Of a DNA stretch of 64,000 nucleotides, positions 54,781 to 62,351 are shown one piece after another. Every line of letters begins with the position of its first letter. Position 1 is the stretch's first letter. The notes beneath the pieces were generated by a model. The model was given only the letters and a program-made list of their open reading frames with translations, had not been told where the DNA came from and searched no databases. The position numbers were made by a program, and so were the translations under genes. Source of the stretch: an uncultured Stenotrophomonas sp. (GTDB lineage: Bacteria > Pseudomonadota > Gammaproteobacteria > Xanthomonadales > Xanthomonadaceae); NCBI GenBank assembly GCA_913775725.1, contig CAJYNG010000006.1, forward strand, positions 1-64,000. Reading direction: 5' to 3'.

Positions 54781-55677
54781 ATGAACCTGCAACGCTCCCC
54801 TTCGCGCGCGGTGGCCTGGATGGTCGCTGCGGTCGCCTGTTTCTCGCTGATGGACGCCGGCATGAAGCAGCTGTCGGCCAGCTATCCCACGCTGGAAGTG
54901 ACTTTCCTGCGTGGTGCGGCCTCGTTGCCGTTCGTGCTGGTCTGGGTGCTGGTCAGCGCTGGCCCGCGATCGCTGATCCCGCGCCGCTGGGGCCTGCACC
55001 TGCTGCGTGGTGGGCTGGGCATGGCGATGATCGGCTGCTTCGTGTTCGCCCTGCGCGATCTGCCGTTGTCCACCGCCTACACCATCTATTTCGTTGCCCC
55101 ACTGCTGATCGCCGCGCTGTCGGTGCCGTTGCTGGGCGAGCGGGTTGGGCCGCGGCGCTGGGTCGCCATCGGCATCGGCCTGGTGGGCGTGCTGGTGGTG
55201 CTGCGGCCGGGTGTGGACGGCTTCATTTCGGTGCCCGGCCTGATGGTGCTGGCGGCGGCAACGGCCTATGCCGTGGCGGCGATCACGGTCAGCCTGCTGA
55301 CCCGCACCGATACCTCGCAGTCGATGGTGGTCTGGTTCCTGGTGATCATGGCCATCGGCGCCGGCCTGCTGGCCATGCCCGGCTGGGTACCGCTGCAGCT
55401 GGCACATGCGCCTTTGATTGCCGGCATGGGCCTGGCCGGGGCGCTGGGCCAGATCGCCCTGACCAAGGCCTTCCAGCTGGGCGAGGCCTCGATGATCGCG
55501 CCGTTGGAGTACAGCGGCCTGGTCTGGGTGATCGGCTGGGATCTGGCCTTCTGGGGCCAGCTGCCGGATAGCTATACCTGGGTGGGTGCGGCGATCATCG
55601 TCGCCTCGGGCCTGTACCTGCTGCATCGCGAGCGCCTGAACCGGGTGCAGCCGCCGAAGCCGCTGGATCATCCCTGA
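54781..55677 (+). CDS. EamA family (DMT) transporter
   Basis: This is a 298-residue inner-membrane protein with ten hydrophobic helices in two five-helix EamA repeats. The first repeat begins VAWMVAAVACFSLMDAGMKQ and the second begins LMVLAAATAYAVAAITVSLL; each repeat has the typical terminal GxGL. Substrates of the family include amino acids, sugars and drugs; none can be assigned. It starts with ATG at 54781 just after a -10-like gataat, without a ribosome site. Confidence 0.9.
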   Translation: MNLQRSPSRAVAWMVAAVACFSLMDAGMKQLSASYPTLEVTFLRGAASLPFVLVWVLVSAGPRSLIPRRWGLHLLRGGLGMAMIGCFVFALRDLPLSTAYTIYFVAPLLIAALSVPLLGERVGPRRWVAIGIGLVGVLVVLRPGVDGFISVPGLMVLAAATAYAVAAITVSLLTRTDTSQSMVVWFLVIMAIGAGLLAMPGWVPLQLAHAPLIAGMGLAGALGQIALTKAFQLGEASMIAPLEYSGLVWVIGWDLAFWGQLPDSYTWVGAAIIVASGLYLLHRERLNRVQPPKPLDHP

Positions 55678-55696
55678 GCCGGTTGGGCCAGGGAAT

Positions 55697-55758
55697 GGAG
55701 TCAGAGCCCCTGCGGGGATCCGACCCCGGGGTCGGATCCCCGCAGGGGCTCTGACTCC
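55697..55758. repeat. Perfect 62-bp palindrome after the EamA gene
   Basis: The 31-nt arms 55697-55727 and 55728-55758 are exact reverse complements (ggagtcagagcccctgcggg then gatccgacccc). It lies 20 nt past the EamA stop and 130 nt before metN, and could act as a terminator. It shares the tcagag / ctctga words with 52862-52896 and with 62274-62311. Confidence 0.9.
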
Positions 55759-55887
55759 AGCCAATGCGCCGGCGCGGGCGGCTTAGAATCAAAAGGAATA
55801 ACATTCTGGCCCATGGCGCGGGCGCGCGACCGCCTGCGCTGGTAGGCTGCACGCCCCCTTCCGTCACCCAGCCGGTGAGCCACGCCC

Positions 55888-56895
55888 GTGATCGAGTTCC
55901 AGCGCCTGCACAAATCCTATGCCGTTGCCGGCCGCGCAGTCAGCGCGCTGCAACCGCTGGACCTGACCATCGAGGCCGGTGAGGTATTCGGCATCATCGG
56001 CCATTCCGGCGCCGGCAAATCGACCCTGATCCGCATGATCAACCGCCTGGAAGAGCCCAGCGGTGGCCGTCTGCTGATCGGTGGCGAGGATGTCACCGCA
56101 CTGGATGCGGACGGCCTGCGCGTGCTGCGCCGGCGCATCGGCATGATCTTCCAGCACTTCAACCTGCTGTCTTCGCGCACGGTGGCCGGCAATGTCGCCT
56201 TCCCGCTGGAGCTGGCCGGCACGCCGAAGGCGGAGATCGACGCACGCGTAGCCGAACTGCTGCAGACCGTGGGCCTGGAGGCACACGCGCAGAAGTACCC
56301 GGCACAGCTGTCCGGTGGCCAGAAGCAGCGCGTCGGCATCGCCCGTGCACTGGCGACCCGGCCGCAGATCCTGCTGTGCGATGAGGCCACCAGTGCGCTC
56401 GACCCGCAGACCACCGCCTCGGTGCTGTCGCTGCTGTCGAAGATCAACCGCGAGCTGGGCCTGACCATCGTGCTGATCACCCACGAGATGGATGTGATCC
56501 GCCGCGTCTGCGACCGCGTCGCCGTCCTGGATGCCGGCCAGATGGTCGAGACCGGACCGGTCACCCGCGTGTTCCTGCACCCGCAGCACCCGACCACGCG
56601 CCGTTTCGTCAGTGAATCGGAGCAGGTGGACGAAGGTGCGCTGCACCGCGATTTCGATGCCGTCGGTGGCCGCATCGTGCGGCTGACCTTCCTTGGCGGA
56701 GACACCTACGAACCCCTGCTCGGCAGCGTCGCGCGGCAGACCGGGGTCGACTACAACATCCTGTCCGGCCGCATCGACCGGATCAAGGACACCCCGTATG
56801 GCCAGCTGGTGGTCGCCCTGGTGGGCGGTGACCAGTCCGCCGCGCAGGCCGCGTTCGTGGCCGCCGGCGTGCACGTTGAGGAACTGCGTCGATGA
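55888..56895 (+). CDS. metN: Methionine ABC transporter ATPase MetN
   Basis: This is a 335-residue cytosolic ATPase of the D-/L-methionine importer. It has Walker [10 protein letters not shown] (38-46), the Q loop text [30 protein letters not shown], and Walker [16 protein letters not shown]. The C-terminal NIL domain (about 260-335) is the methionine-sensing inhibitory part. It starts at GTG 55888. A tagaat hexamer lies about 100 nt upstream. It overlaps metI by 4 nt. metQ is at 12337, far away. Binding of methionine to the NIL domain would control uptake. Confidence 0.95.
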   Translation: MIEFQRLHKSYAVAGRAVSALQPLDLTIEAGEVFGIIGHSGAGKSTLIRMINRLEEPSGGRLLIGGEDVTALDADGLRVLRRRIGMIFQHFNLLSSRTVAGNVAFPLELAGTPKAEIDARVAELLQTVGLEAHAQKYPAQLSGGQKQRVGIARALATRPQILLCDEATSALDPQTTASVLSLLSKINRELGLTIVLITHEMDVIRRVCDRVAVLDAGQMVETGPVTRVFLHPQHPTTRRFVSESEQVDEGALHRDFDAVGGRIVRLTFLGGDTYEPLLGSVARQTGVDYNILSGRIDRIKDTPYGQLVVALVGGDQSAAQAAFVAAGVHVEELRR

Positions 56896-57581
56896 TCATC
56901 GCCACTGCCGGCGGATTCTTCCGCCACCTGGATGCGGGCAAGTGGGCCGATATCGGCCAGGCCACCATCGATACCCTGCTGATGCTGCTCGGTTCGCTGC
57001 CGCTGACCCTGGCCATCGGCCTGCCCCTGGGCGTGCTGCTGTACCTGTTCGGCGCACCACAGATGAAGCGCCGGCCGTTCGCCTATGGCGTGCTGGCGCT
57101 GGTGGTGAACCTGCTGCGCTCGGTGCCTTTCATCATCCTGATGATCGTGCTGATCCCGGTCACGCTGTTCCTGATGGGGACGTCGCTGGGTGTACGCGGT
57201 GCGATCGTGCCGTTGGTGATCGGTGCCGCACCGTTCTACGCACGCCTGGTCGAGACCGCGCTGCGCGAAGTGGACCGTGGCGTGATCGAAGCGACCCAGT
57301 CGATGGGTGCCACCACCTGGCAGCTGGTCACCCGCGTGCTGCTGCCGGAGGCGCGTCCGGGCCTGATCGCTGGCGCAACGGTCACCACCGTGGCGCTGAT
57401 CGGCTTCACCGCGATGGGCGGTGCGATCGGTTCCGGTGGCCTCGGTGACCTGGCCTTCCGCGACGGCTACCAGCGCTCGCACACCGACGTGGCCCTGGTC
57501 ACCGTGGTCCTGCTGCTGGTCCTTGTGCAACTGCTGCAGATGCTCGGCGACCGCCTGGTCGCGCATTACAGCCGCAAATAG
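56892..57581 (+). CDS. metI: Methionine ABC transporter permease MetI
   Basis: This is a 229-residue permease with five membrane helices (about 28-50, 64-86, 95-118, 150-172, 195-215). The EAA-loop text is [29 protein letters not shown], shown by the shorter [14 protein letters not shown], at about residues 135-165. It starts at ATG 56892, overlapping the metN stop. It works with MetN and the distant lipoprotein MetQ. Confidence 0.95.
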   Translation: MIIATAGGFFRHLDAGKWADIGQATIDTLLMLLGSLPLTLAIGLPLGVLLYLFGAPQMKRRPFAYGVLALVVNLLRSVPFIILMIVLIPVTLFLMGTSLGVRGAIVPLVIGAAPFYARLVETALREVDRGVIEATQSMGATTWQLVTRVLLPEARPGLIAGATVTTVALIGFTAMGGAIGSGGLGDLAFRDGYQRSHTDVALVTVVLLLVLVQLLQMLGDRLVAHYSRK

Positions 57582-57595
57582 CAGAATGCCGGGCG

Positions 57596-57660
57596 GTAGC
57601 CGGCCAGCGGCCGGCTCTACCCCATTGTCTGGAAACGGTAGTGCCGGCCGCTGGCCGGCA
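57596..57660. repeat. Two GTAG REPs after metI
   Basis: Copies at 57596-57620 (gtagccggccagcggccggc) and 57638-57660 (gtagtgccggccgctggccg) are direct GTAG-headed hairpins of a GC-rich subtype. They lie between metI and the lipocalin stop and share the gccggcc word with 60941-61012. Confidence 0.8.
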
Positions 57661-57673
57661 ATTCCACGTGCGG

Positions 57674-58276
57674 TCAGCGAACGTTCGGTACTTCGTAGCC
57701 CAGCTTGCCGACCTGCTCAGGGTGCTGCGGCACGCGCTTGAGCTTGTCGGTGTTCACCCCGTACTCGTCACGCAGGCGCTCGGCCAGCTCCTTGTACAGG
57801 GTTTTGTCCATGTCCGGCGTACGCGAGAAGATCCAGGCCATTTCGCGGCCCGGGTAGCCGATCAGCGCCCACGAGTAGTCCGGCGCCACTTCCAGCACCC
57901 TCGAATGCGTAGGCACGACGCGGTAGAACCAGGTGCGCCAGCCGTGGTTGCCGCTGTCCGGATCGACGCTGGCGCGCGCGCGGACTTCCTGCAGCGGTTC
58001 GCCGAAGCCATCGCGATAGCGGTAGGTGATGCCGACCTTGTGCGCGTCGCGGAGTTCATACTCGTTGACGCTGGCCACATGACCCCGTTCGATGAAGTTC
58101 GGTACGCGGCCGATCACATACCAGGTGCCCATGAAGCGCTTCAGGTCGATCGGCGCATCCGGGTCGGCGGCACGCGGAGCGCTGGCACGGGGCGACGGCG
58201 GCTCACTGGCGGCCACGGCGGGGCCCGCCAGGGACAGGGCCAGCAGCACGGCGCAGAGCGGGCGGATCGAAGTCAT
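57674..58276 (-). CDS. Lipocalin family protein (Blc-like), periplasmic
   Basis: This is a 200-residue lipocalin with the structurally conserved GTWY motif RFMGTWYVIGRVPNF (about residues 48-62). A signal peptide MTSIRPLCAVLLALSLAGPA is cleaved near AVAAS; there is no lipobox cysteine in the mature start, so unlike E. coli Blc it is probably a soluble periplasmic protein. The strand pattern YELRDAHKVGITYRYRDGFG, RVLEVAPDYSWALIGYPGRE fits bacterial lipocalins that bind phospholipid. The start at 58276 is the first ATG giving a signal. It is transcribed alone. Confidence 0.9.
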   Translation of the reverse strand: MTSIRPLCAVLLALSLAGPAVAASEPPSPRASAPRAADPDAPIDLKRFMGTWYVIGRVPNFIERGHVASVNEYELRDAHKVGITYRYRDGFGEPLQEVRARASVDPDSGNHGWRTWFYRVVPTHSRVLEVAPDYSWALIGYPGREMAWIFSRTPDMDKTLYKELAERLRDEYGVNTDKLKRVPQHPEQVGKLGYEVPNVR

Positions 58277-58403
58277 GCGGGAGCGGGCTCCAGTGGGCTT
58301 GCACGCGCATGGTCGACTGTGTGCACGCGATCCGTCAATGGTGTCGCACCCTGTGAGAAGGGCCTTGCCCAAGCTGTGTTGCATTGTCCACCGGAGAAGC
58401 CCC

Positions 58404-58730
58404 ATGAATGCACGTTCCGTCCGACGCCCTGCAACTGAACGCGTCATCATTGAACGCGCCGATCCACGCCTGCTGCGCAGCGTGCGACAGGTGGCGCTGG
58501 CCGGTGTGGCATTGGTGCTGGTCTGGCCAGCCGCGCGCGGCAGCAACGCCTGGCTGGGCTGGCTGCCGATGTGGCTGGTCGGCATGCCGCTGATGTCCTG
58601 GTGGGCGCTGCTGCGCTTCCCGCTGCCTGGACTGTCGTGGCTGCGGCTGGCCCGGCGTACCGGTGGACAGGCCCGTCGTCGCGCCGGCGGCACGACCCGT
58701 AGCCGGCGCAGCCCCGCGGCCACGGCCTGA
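58404..58730 (+). CDS. Small membrane protein, 108 residues, unknown function
   Basis: This is a small protein with a basic N terminus (MNARSVRRPATERVIIERAD) and two hydrophobic helices (about 30-47 and 49-72). The second is followed by an Arg/Thr-rich, likely cytosolic tail (ARRTGGQARRRAGGTTRSRR). A ribosome site (ggagaag) precedes the ATG. No family is recognised. It lies 69 nt before the S9 peptidase gene on the same strand and may be cotranscribed. Confidence 0.65.
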   Translation: MNARSVRRPATERVIIERADPRLLRSVRQVALAGVALVLVWPAARGSNAWLGWLPMWLVGMPLMSWWALLRFPLPGLSWLRLARRTGGQARRRAGGTTRSRRSPAATA

Positions 58731-58799
58731 CCTTCGACACGGGGGCGGCCGCGACATTCCGTGCTAGCGTTCCACGGCTTATGACTGCCTGGAGCTGCA

Positions 58800-60896
58800 A
58801 TGTCACGACTCGCTTCCGCCTGCCTGCTGGCTGGCATGATGACCGCTGCCTCGGTGGGGACCGCCGTGGCCGCTGAAGACACCGACCGTTACGCCTGGCT
58901 CGAAGACGTCACCGGCGACAAGCCGCTGACCTGGGTCAAGGAACAGAACGCCAAGTCCGAGGCGCGCCTGGCGCAGAGCCCGGCCTTCAAGCAGATGGAG
59001 GCCAGCATCCGCGAGGTGCTCGACTCCGATGCAAAGATTCCCGCCGTGCAGAAGATCGGCGACTACTACTACAACTTCTGGAAGGACCAGCAGCACGAGC
59101 GCGGCCTGTGGCGCCGCACCACGCTGGCCGAATACCGCAAGGCCTCACCGCAGTGGGAGACCGTGCTCGATCTGGATGCGCTGAACAAGGCCGAGGGTGA
59201 GAACTGGGTCTGGCACGGTGCCGACTGCCTGCGCCCGGACTACAGCCGCTGCCTGATCGCGCTGTCGCGTGGCGGTGCGGATGCCGACGTCACCCGCGAA
59301 TTCGATCTGTCCAACAAGACCTGGATCAAGGACGGCTTCTTCCGTCCCGAGTCGAAGGGTGGCCTCAACTGGATCGATCGCGACACCGTGTTCGTCTACA
59401 CCGACTTCGGTGCCGGCACGATGACCACGTCGGGCTATCCGCGCGTGGCCAAGCTGTGGAAGCGCGGCACGCCGATGGCCTCGGCCACCGTGGTGTATGA
59501 AGGCAAGCCGGAAGACATGTACATCGCGGCGATGCACGATGACACCCCGGGCTTCGAGCGCAACCTGGTCAGCCGCACGCTGGCGTTCTACAACAACGAG
59601 ATCTACCTGCGTGGCGACGACGGCACGCTGACCAAGATCGACGCGCCGAACTCGGCCGAGAAGAGTCTGCACAAGCAGTGGCTGACCCTGGAGTTGCGCG
59701 ACCCGTGGACTGTGGGTGGCAAGACCTATGCCTCCGGTTCGCTGCTGGCCACCAAGCTGGATGACTTCCTGGCCGGCAAGCGCGACTTCGAGGTGCTGTT
59801 CACCCCGACCGCGACCACCTCGCTGGCCAGCGCCACCTGGACCAGGAGTCATCTGGTGCTGAACGTGCTGGACGACGTCAAGAACCGCCTGTCGGTGCTG
59901 ACCCCGGGCGCCGATGGCTGGCAGACCAGCCGCTTCGTCGGCGCGCCTGCCTTCGGCACGCTGGGCGTGGCCGCGGTGGACAGCAACGACAGCGACGCTG
60001 TTTGGCTGACCGCCACCGACTACCTGACCCCGACCACGCTGGCACTGGCCGAGATCGGCCAGGCGCCGGAAACGCTGAAGACCATGCCGGCCTTCTTCGA
60101 TGCCAAGGGCAAGGTGATCGAGCAGCACTTCGCCACCAGCAAGGACGGCACCCGCGTGCCGTACTTCGTGGTGCACGACAAGGCGATGAAGCTGGACGGC
60201 TCCAACCCGACCCTGCTGTATGGCTACGGTGGTTTCGAGATCTCGCTGACGCCGAACTACTCCGGTGGCATGGGCCGCGCCTGGCTGGAGAAGGGCGGTG
60301 TGTACGTGGTCGCCAACATCCGTGGTGGCGGCGAGTACGGCCCGCGCTGGCACCAGGCAGCGCTGAAGCAGAACCGTCACAAGGCCTATGAAGACATGGC
60401 CGCAGTGGCACGCGATCTGGTCAAGCGCAAGATCACCACCGCCAAGCACCTGGGCGTGCAGGGCGGCAGCAACGGTGGCCTGCTGACCGGCAACATGCTG
60501 ACCCAGTACCCGGAACTGTTCGGTGCAGTGGTCGTGCAGGTGCCGCTGCTGGACATGAAGCGCTACAGCCACCTGCTGGCCGGCGCTTCGTGGATGGCCG
60601 AGTACGGCAACCCGGACACCAGCGACTGGGACTTCATCAAGACCTTCTCGCCGTACCACCTGTTCGACGCGAAGAAGACCTACCCGCCGGTGCTGTTCAC
60701 CACCTCCACCCGCGATGACCGCGTGCATCCGGGCCATGCCCGCAAGATGGCGGCGAAGATGATCGATGCCGGCAAGGACGTGACCTACTACGAGAACATC
60801 GAAGGTGGCCACGGCGGTGCAGCCAACAACGCGCAGGCCGCACACATGTCGGCGCTGGCCTACAGCTTCCTGTGGGAGCGGTTGGGCGGTAAATAA
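58800..60896 (+). CDS. Exported prolyl oligopeptidase family peptidase (S9)
   Basis: This is a 698-residue serine peptidase with a signal peptide (MSRLASACLLAGMMTAASVG, cleavage near AVAAED). The N-terminal region is a seven-bladed propeller, and the C-terminal catalytic domain carries Ser in GVQGGSNGGLLTG, Asp in STRDDRVHPGHA and His in IEGGHGGAANN. It should cleave proline-containing peptides in the periplasm or outside. The length fits prolyl endopeptidases. A terminator follows, and another S9 peptidase is 1.5 kb downstream. Confidence 0.92.
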   Translation: MSRLASACLLAGMMTAASVGTAVAAEDTDRYAWLEDVTGDKPLTWVKEQNAKSEARLAQSPAFKQMEASIREVLDSDAKIPAVQKIGDYYYNFWKDQQHERGLWRRTTLAEYRKASPQWETVLDLDALNKAEGENWVWHGADCLRPDYSRCLIALSRGGADADVTREFDLSNKTWIKDGFFRPESKGGLNWIDRDTVFVYTDFGAGTMTTSGYPRVAKLWKRGTPMASATVVYEGKPEDMYIAAMHDDTPGFERNLVSRTLAFYNNEIYLRGDDGTLTKIDAPNSAEKSLHKQWLTLELRDPWTVGGKTYASGSLLATKLDDFLAGKRDFEVLFTPTATTSLASATWTRSHLVLNVLDDVKNRLSVLTPGADGWQTSRFVGAPAFGTLGVAAVDSNDSDAVWLTATDYLTPTTLALAEIGQAPETLKTMPAFFDAKGKVIEQHFATSKDGTRVPYFVVHDKAMKLDGSNPTLLYGYGGFEISLTPNYSGGMGRAWLEKGGVYVVANIRGGGEYGPRWHQAALKQNRHKAYEDMAAVARDLVKRKITTAKHLGVQGGSNGGLLTGNMLTQYPELFGAVVVQVPLLDMKRYSHLLAGASWMAEYGNPDTSDWDFIKTFSPYHLFDAKKTYPPVLFTTSTRDDRVHPGHARKMAAKMIDAGKDVTYYENIEGGHGGAANNAQAAHMSALAYSFLWERLGGK

Positions 60897-60905
60897 GCAG
60901 AACGG

Positions 60906-60931
60906 AAAACGCCGCCCCAGGGCGGCGTTTT
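60906..60931 (+). terminator. Rho-independent terminator of the S9 peptidase gene
   Basis: A 11-bp stem aaaacgccgcc / ggcggcgtttt with loop ccag is followed by ttcttta. It starts 10 nt after the stop. Confidence 0.9.
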
Positions 60932-60940
60932 TCTTTACCG

Positions 60941-61012
60941 GTAGTGCCGGCCGCTGGCCCGCAACTGCATCATTCACGCATTCCCGGGTTACCGGCCAGC
61001 GGCCGGCACTAC
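60941..61012. repeat. Inverted pair of GC-rich GTAG REPs
   Basis: Copies at 60941-60963 (gtagtgccggccgctggccc) and 60991-61012 (minus strand, gtagtgccggccgctggccg) lie between the S9 peptidase terminator and the aminotransferase stop, 2 nt from that stop codon. Confidence 0.85.
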
Positions 61013-61014
61013 CG

Positions 61015-62208
61015 TCAGCGTGATCCCTGCCAGCGCTTCAATCCCCGCGCGATCCGCTCCACTGCCTCCTGCAACCGCGGCACTTCCTGGGTATAGGCCA
61101 GGCGCACATGCTGGTTGGCGCGATGGAAGCCGAAATCCAGCCCGGGGGTGAACGCCACGTGCTCGGTTTCCAGGAAGTGCGCGCAGAACGCCTGCGCGTC
61201 GTCGGTGAATGCGCTGACATCGGCGTACAGGTAGAACGCGCCCTGCGGTTCGACTTCGATGCGGAAACCCAGCTCGCGCAGCGCGGGCAACAGGAAGTCG
61301 CGGCGCTGGCGGAACGCGTCGCGGCGCTGCTCGAAGATCGCCATCGACTCCTTGCTGAAGCAGGCCAGTGCGGCGTGCTGGGCAATGCTCGACGCGCTGA
61401 TGTACAGGTTCTGTGCCAGCTTCTCCAGGTCCGGCACCGCGGCCGGCGGTGCCACCAGCCAGCCCAGCCGCCAGCCGGTCATGCCGAAGTACTTGGAAAA
61501 ACTGTTCAGCACGAACGCGCTGTCATCCACCTGCAGCACGCTGGGTGCATCCAGGCCATAGGTGAGGCCGTGGTAGATCTCGTCCACCACCAGGTGACCA
61601 CCGCGCGCGTGCAGGGTCTGCGACAGGGCGGCCAGTTCGTCGGCGGAGAGCACGGTGCCGGTCGGGTTGGCCGGCGATGCAACCAGTGCGCCCACGCTGT
61701 CGGCATTCCAGTGCTGTTCCACCAGCGACGGGGTCAGCTGGTAGGCGGTGTCCGGCCCGACCGGCACCAGCTGTGCGCCGCCTTCAACGAGGCGCAGGAA
61801 ATGGCGGTTGCACGGATAACCGGGGTCGGCCAGCAGCCAGTGGCGACCGGGATCGACCAGCAGGCTGCTGGCCAGCAGCAGCGCACCGGAGCCGCCGGGG
61901 GTGACCAAGATGCGTTCGGGATCGATATCCAGCCCGTAATGGCTGCGATAGAAGCCGCTGATCGCCTGGCGCAGGGCCGGCAGGCCACGCGCGGCGGTGT
62001 AGCGGGTATGGCCGGCGGCCAGTGCGGCCTGGCCGGCACGCACGACCGGTTCGGCCGTGGTGAAGTCCGGCTCACCGATCTCCAGGTGGATCACATCGTG
62101 GCCGGCCTGCTCCAGCGCCTGCGCGCGGGCCAGCAGGGACATCACGTGGAACGGGGCAATTTCATGGCTGCGCCGGCTGTAGCCCGGCGTGTGGGGCAGG
62201 GTGCTCAT
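61015..62208 (-). CDS. Class I/II PLP-dependent aminotransferase
   Basis: This is a 397-residue fold-type I aminotransferase. The PLP-lysine is in NSFSKYFGMTGWRLGW, the aspartate that pairs with the pyridine nitrogen is in VVDEIYHGLTY, and SPANPTGTVL is the substrate-side loop. The N-terminal text SRRSHEIAPFHVMSLLARAQ and HVIHLEIGEPDF (as DVIHLEIGEPDF) resembles the alanine/aspartate-type branch. The substrate is not settled. It is convergent with the first S9 peptidase and divergent from the second. Confidence 0.9.
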   Translation of the reverse strand: MSTLPHTPGYSRRSHEIAPFHVMSLLARAQALEQAGHDVIHLEIGEPDFTTAEPVVRAGQAALAAGHTRYTAARGLPALRQAISGFYRSHYGLDIDPERILVTPGGSGALLLASSLLVDPGRHWLLADPGYPCNRHFLRLVEGGAQLVPVGPDTAYQLTPSLVEQHWNADSVGALVASPANPTGTVLSADELAALSQTLHARGGHLVVDEIYHGLTYGLDAPSVLQVDDSAFVLNSFSKYFGMTGWRLGWLVAPPAAVPDLEKLAQNLYISASSIAQHAALACFSKESMAIFEQRRDAFRQRRDFLLPALRELGFRIEVEPQGAFYLYADVSAFTDDAQAFCAHFLETEHVAFTPGLDFGFHRANQHVRLAYTQEVPRLQEAVERIARGLKRWQGSR

Positions 62209-62273
62209 GTGCCCATGGTACGCCGGCCGGTACGACCCATGACGATCCGCAGGGTTGCCGCATTGCCGGGATT

Positions 62274-62311
62274 GGGGTCAGATCCCTTTTCGGGAAAAGG
62301 GATCTGACCCC
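62274..62311. repeat. 38-bp palindrome between aminotransferase and the second S9 peptidase
   Basis: The 18-bp arms ggggtcagatcccttttc (62274-62291) and gaaaagggatctgacccc (62294-62311) are perfect with loop gg. It belongs to the GTCAGA / TCTGAC palindromes. It lies in the divergent promoter region, so it may affect promoter use. Confidence 0.85.
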
Positions 62312-62351
62312 GCCGAAGACCATTGCATTGATGCGCCTGGAGCCTTATCTC

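Noticed and set aside
55678-55887. S-adenosylmethionine riboswitch or MetJ-type box upstream of metN
   Set aside because: The 210-bp gap holds a perfect palindrome and a promoter-like hexamer; no riboswitch-like fold or repeated AGACGTCT-type box was seen.
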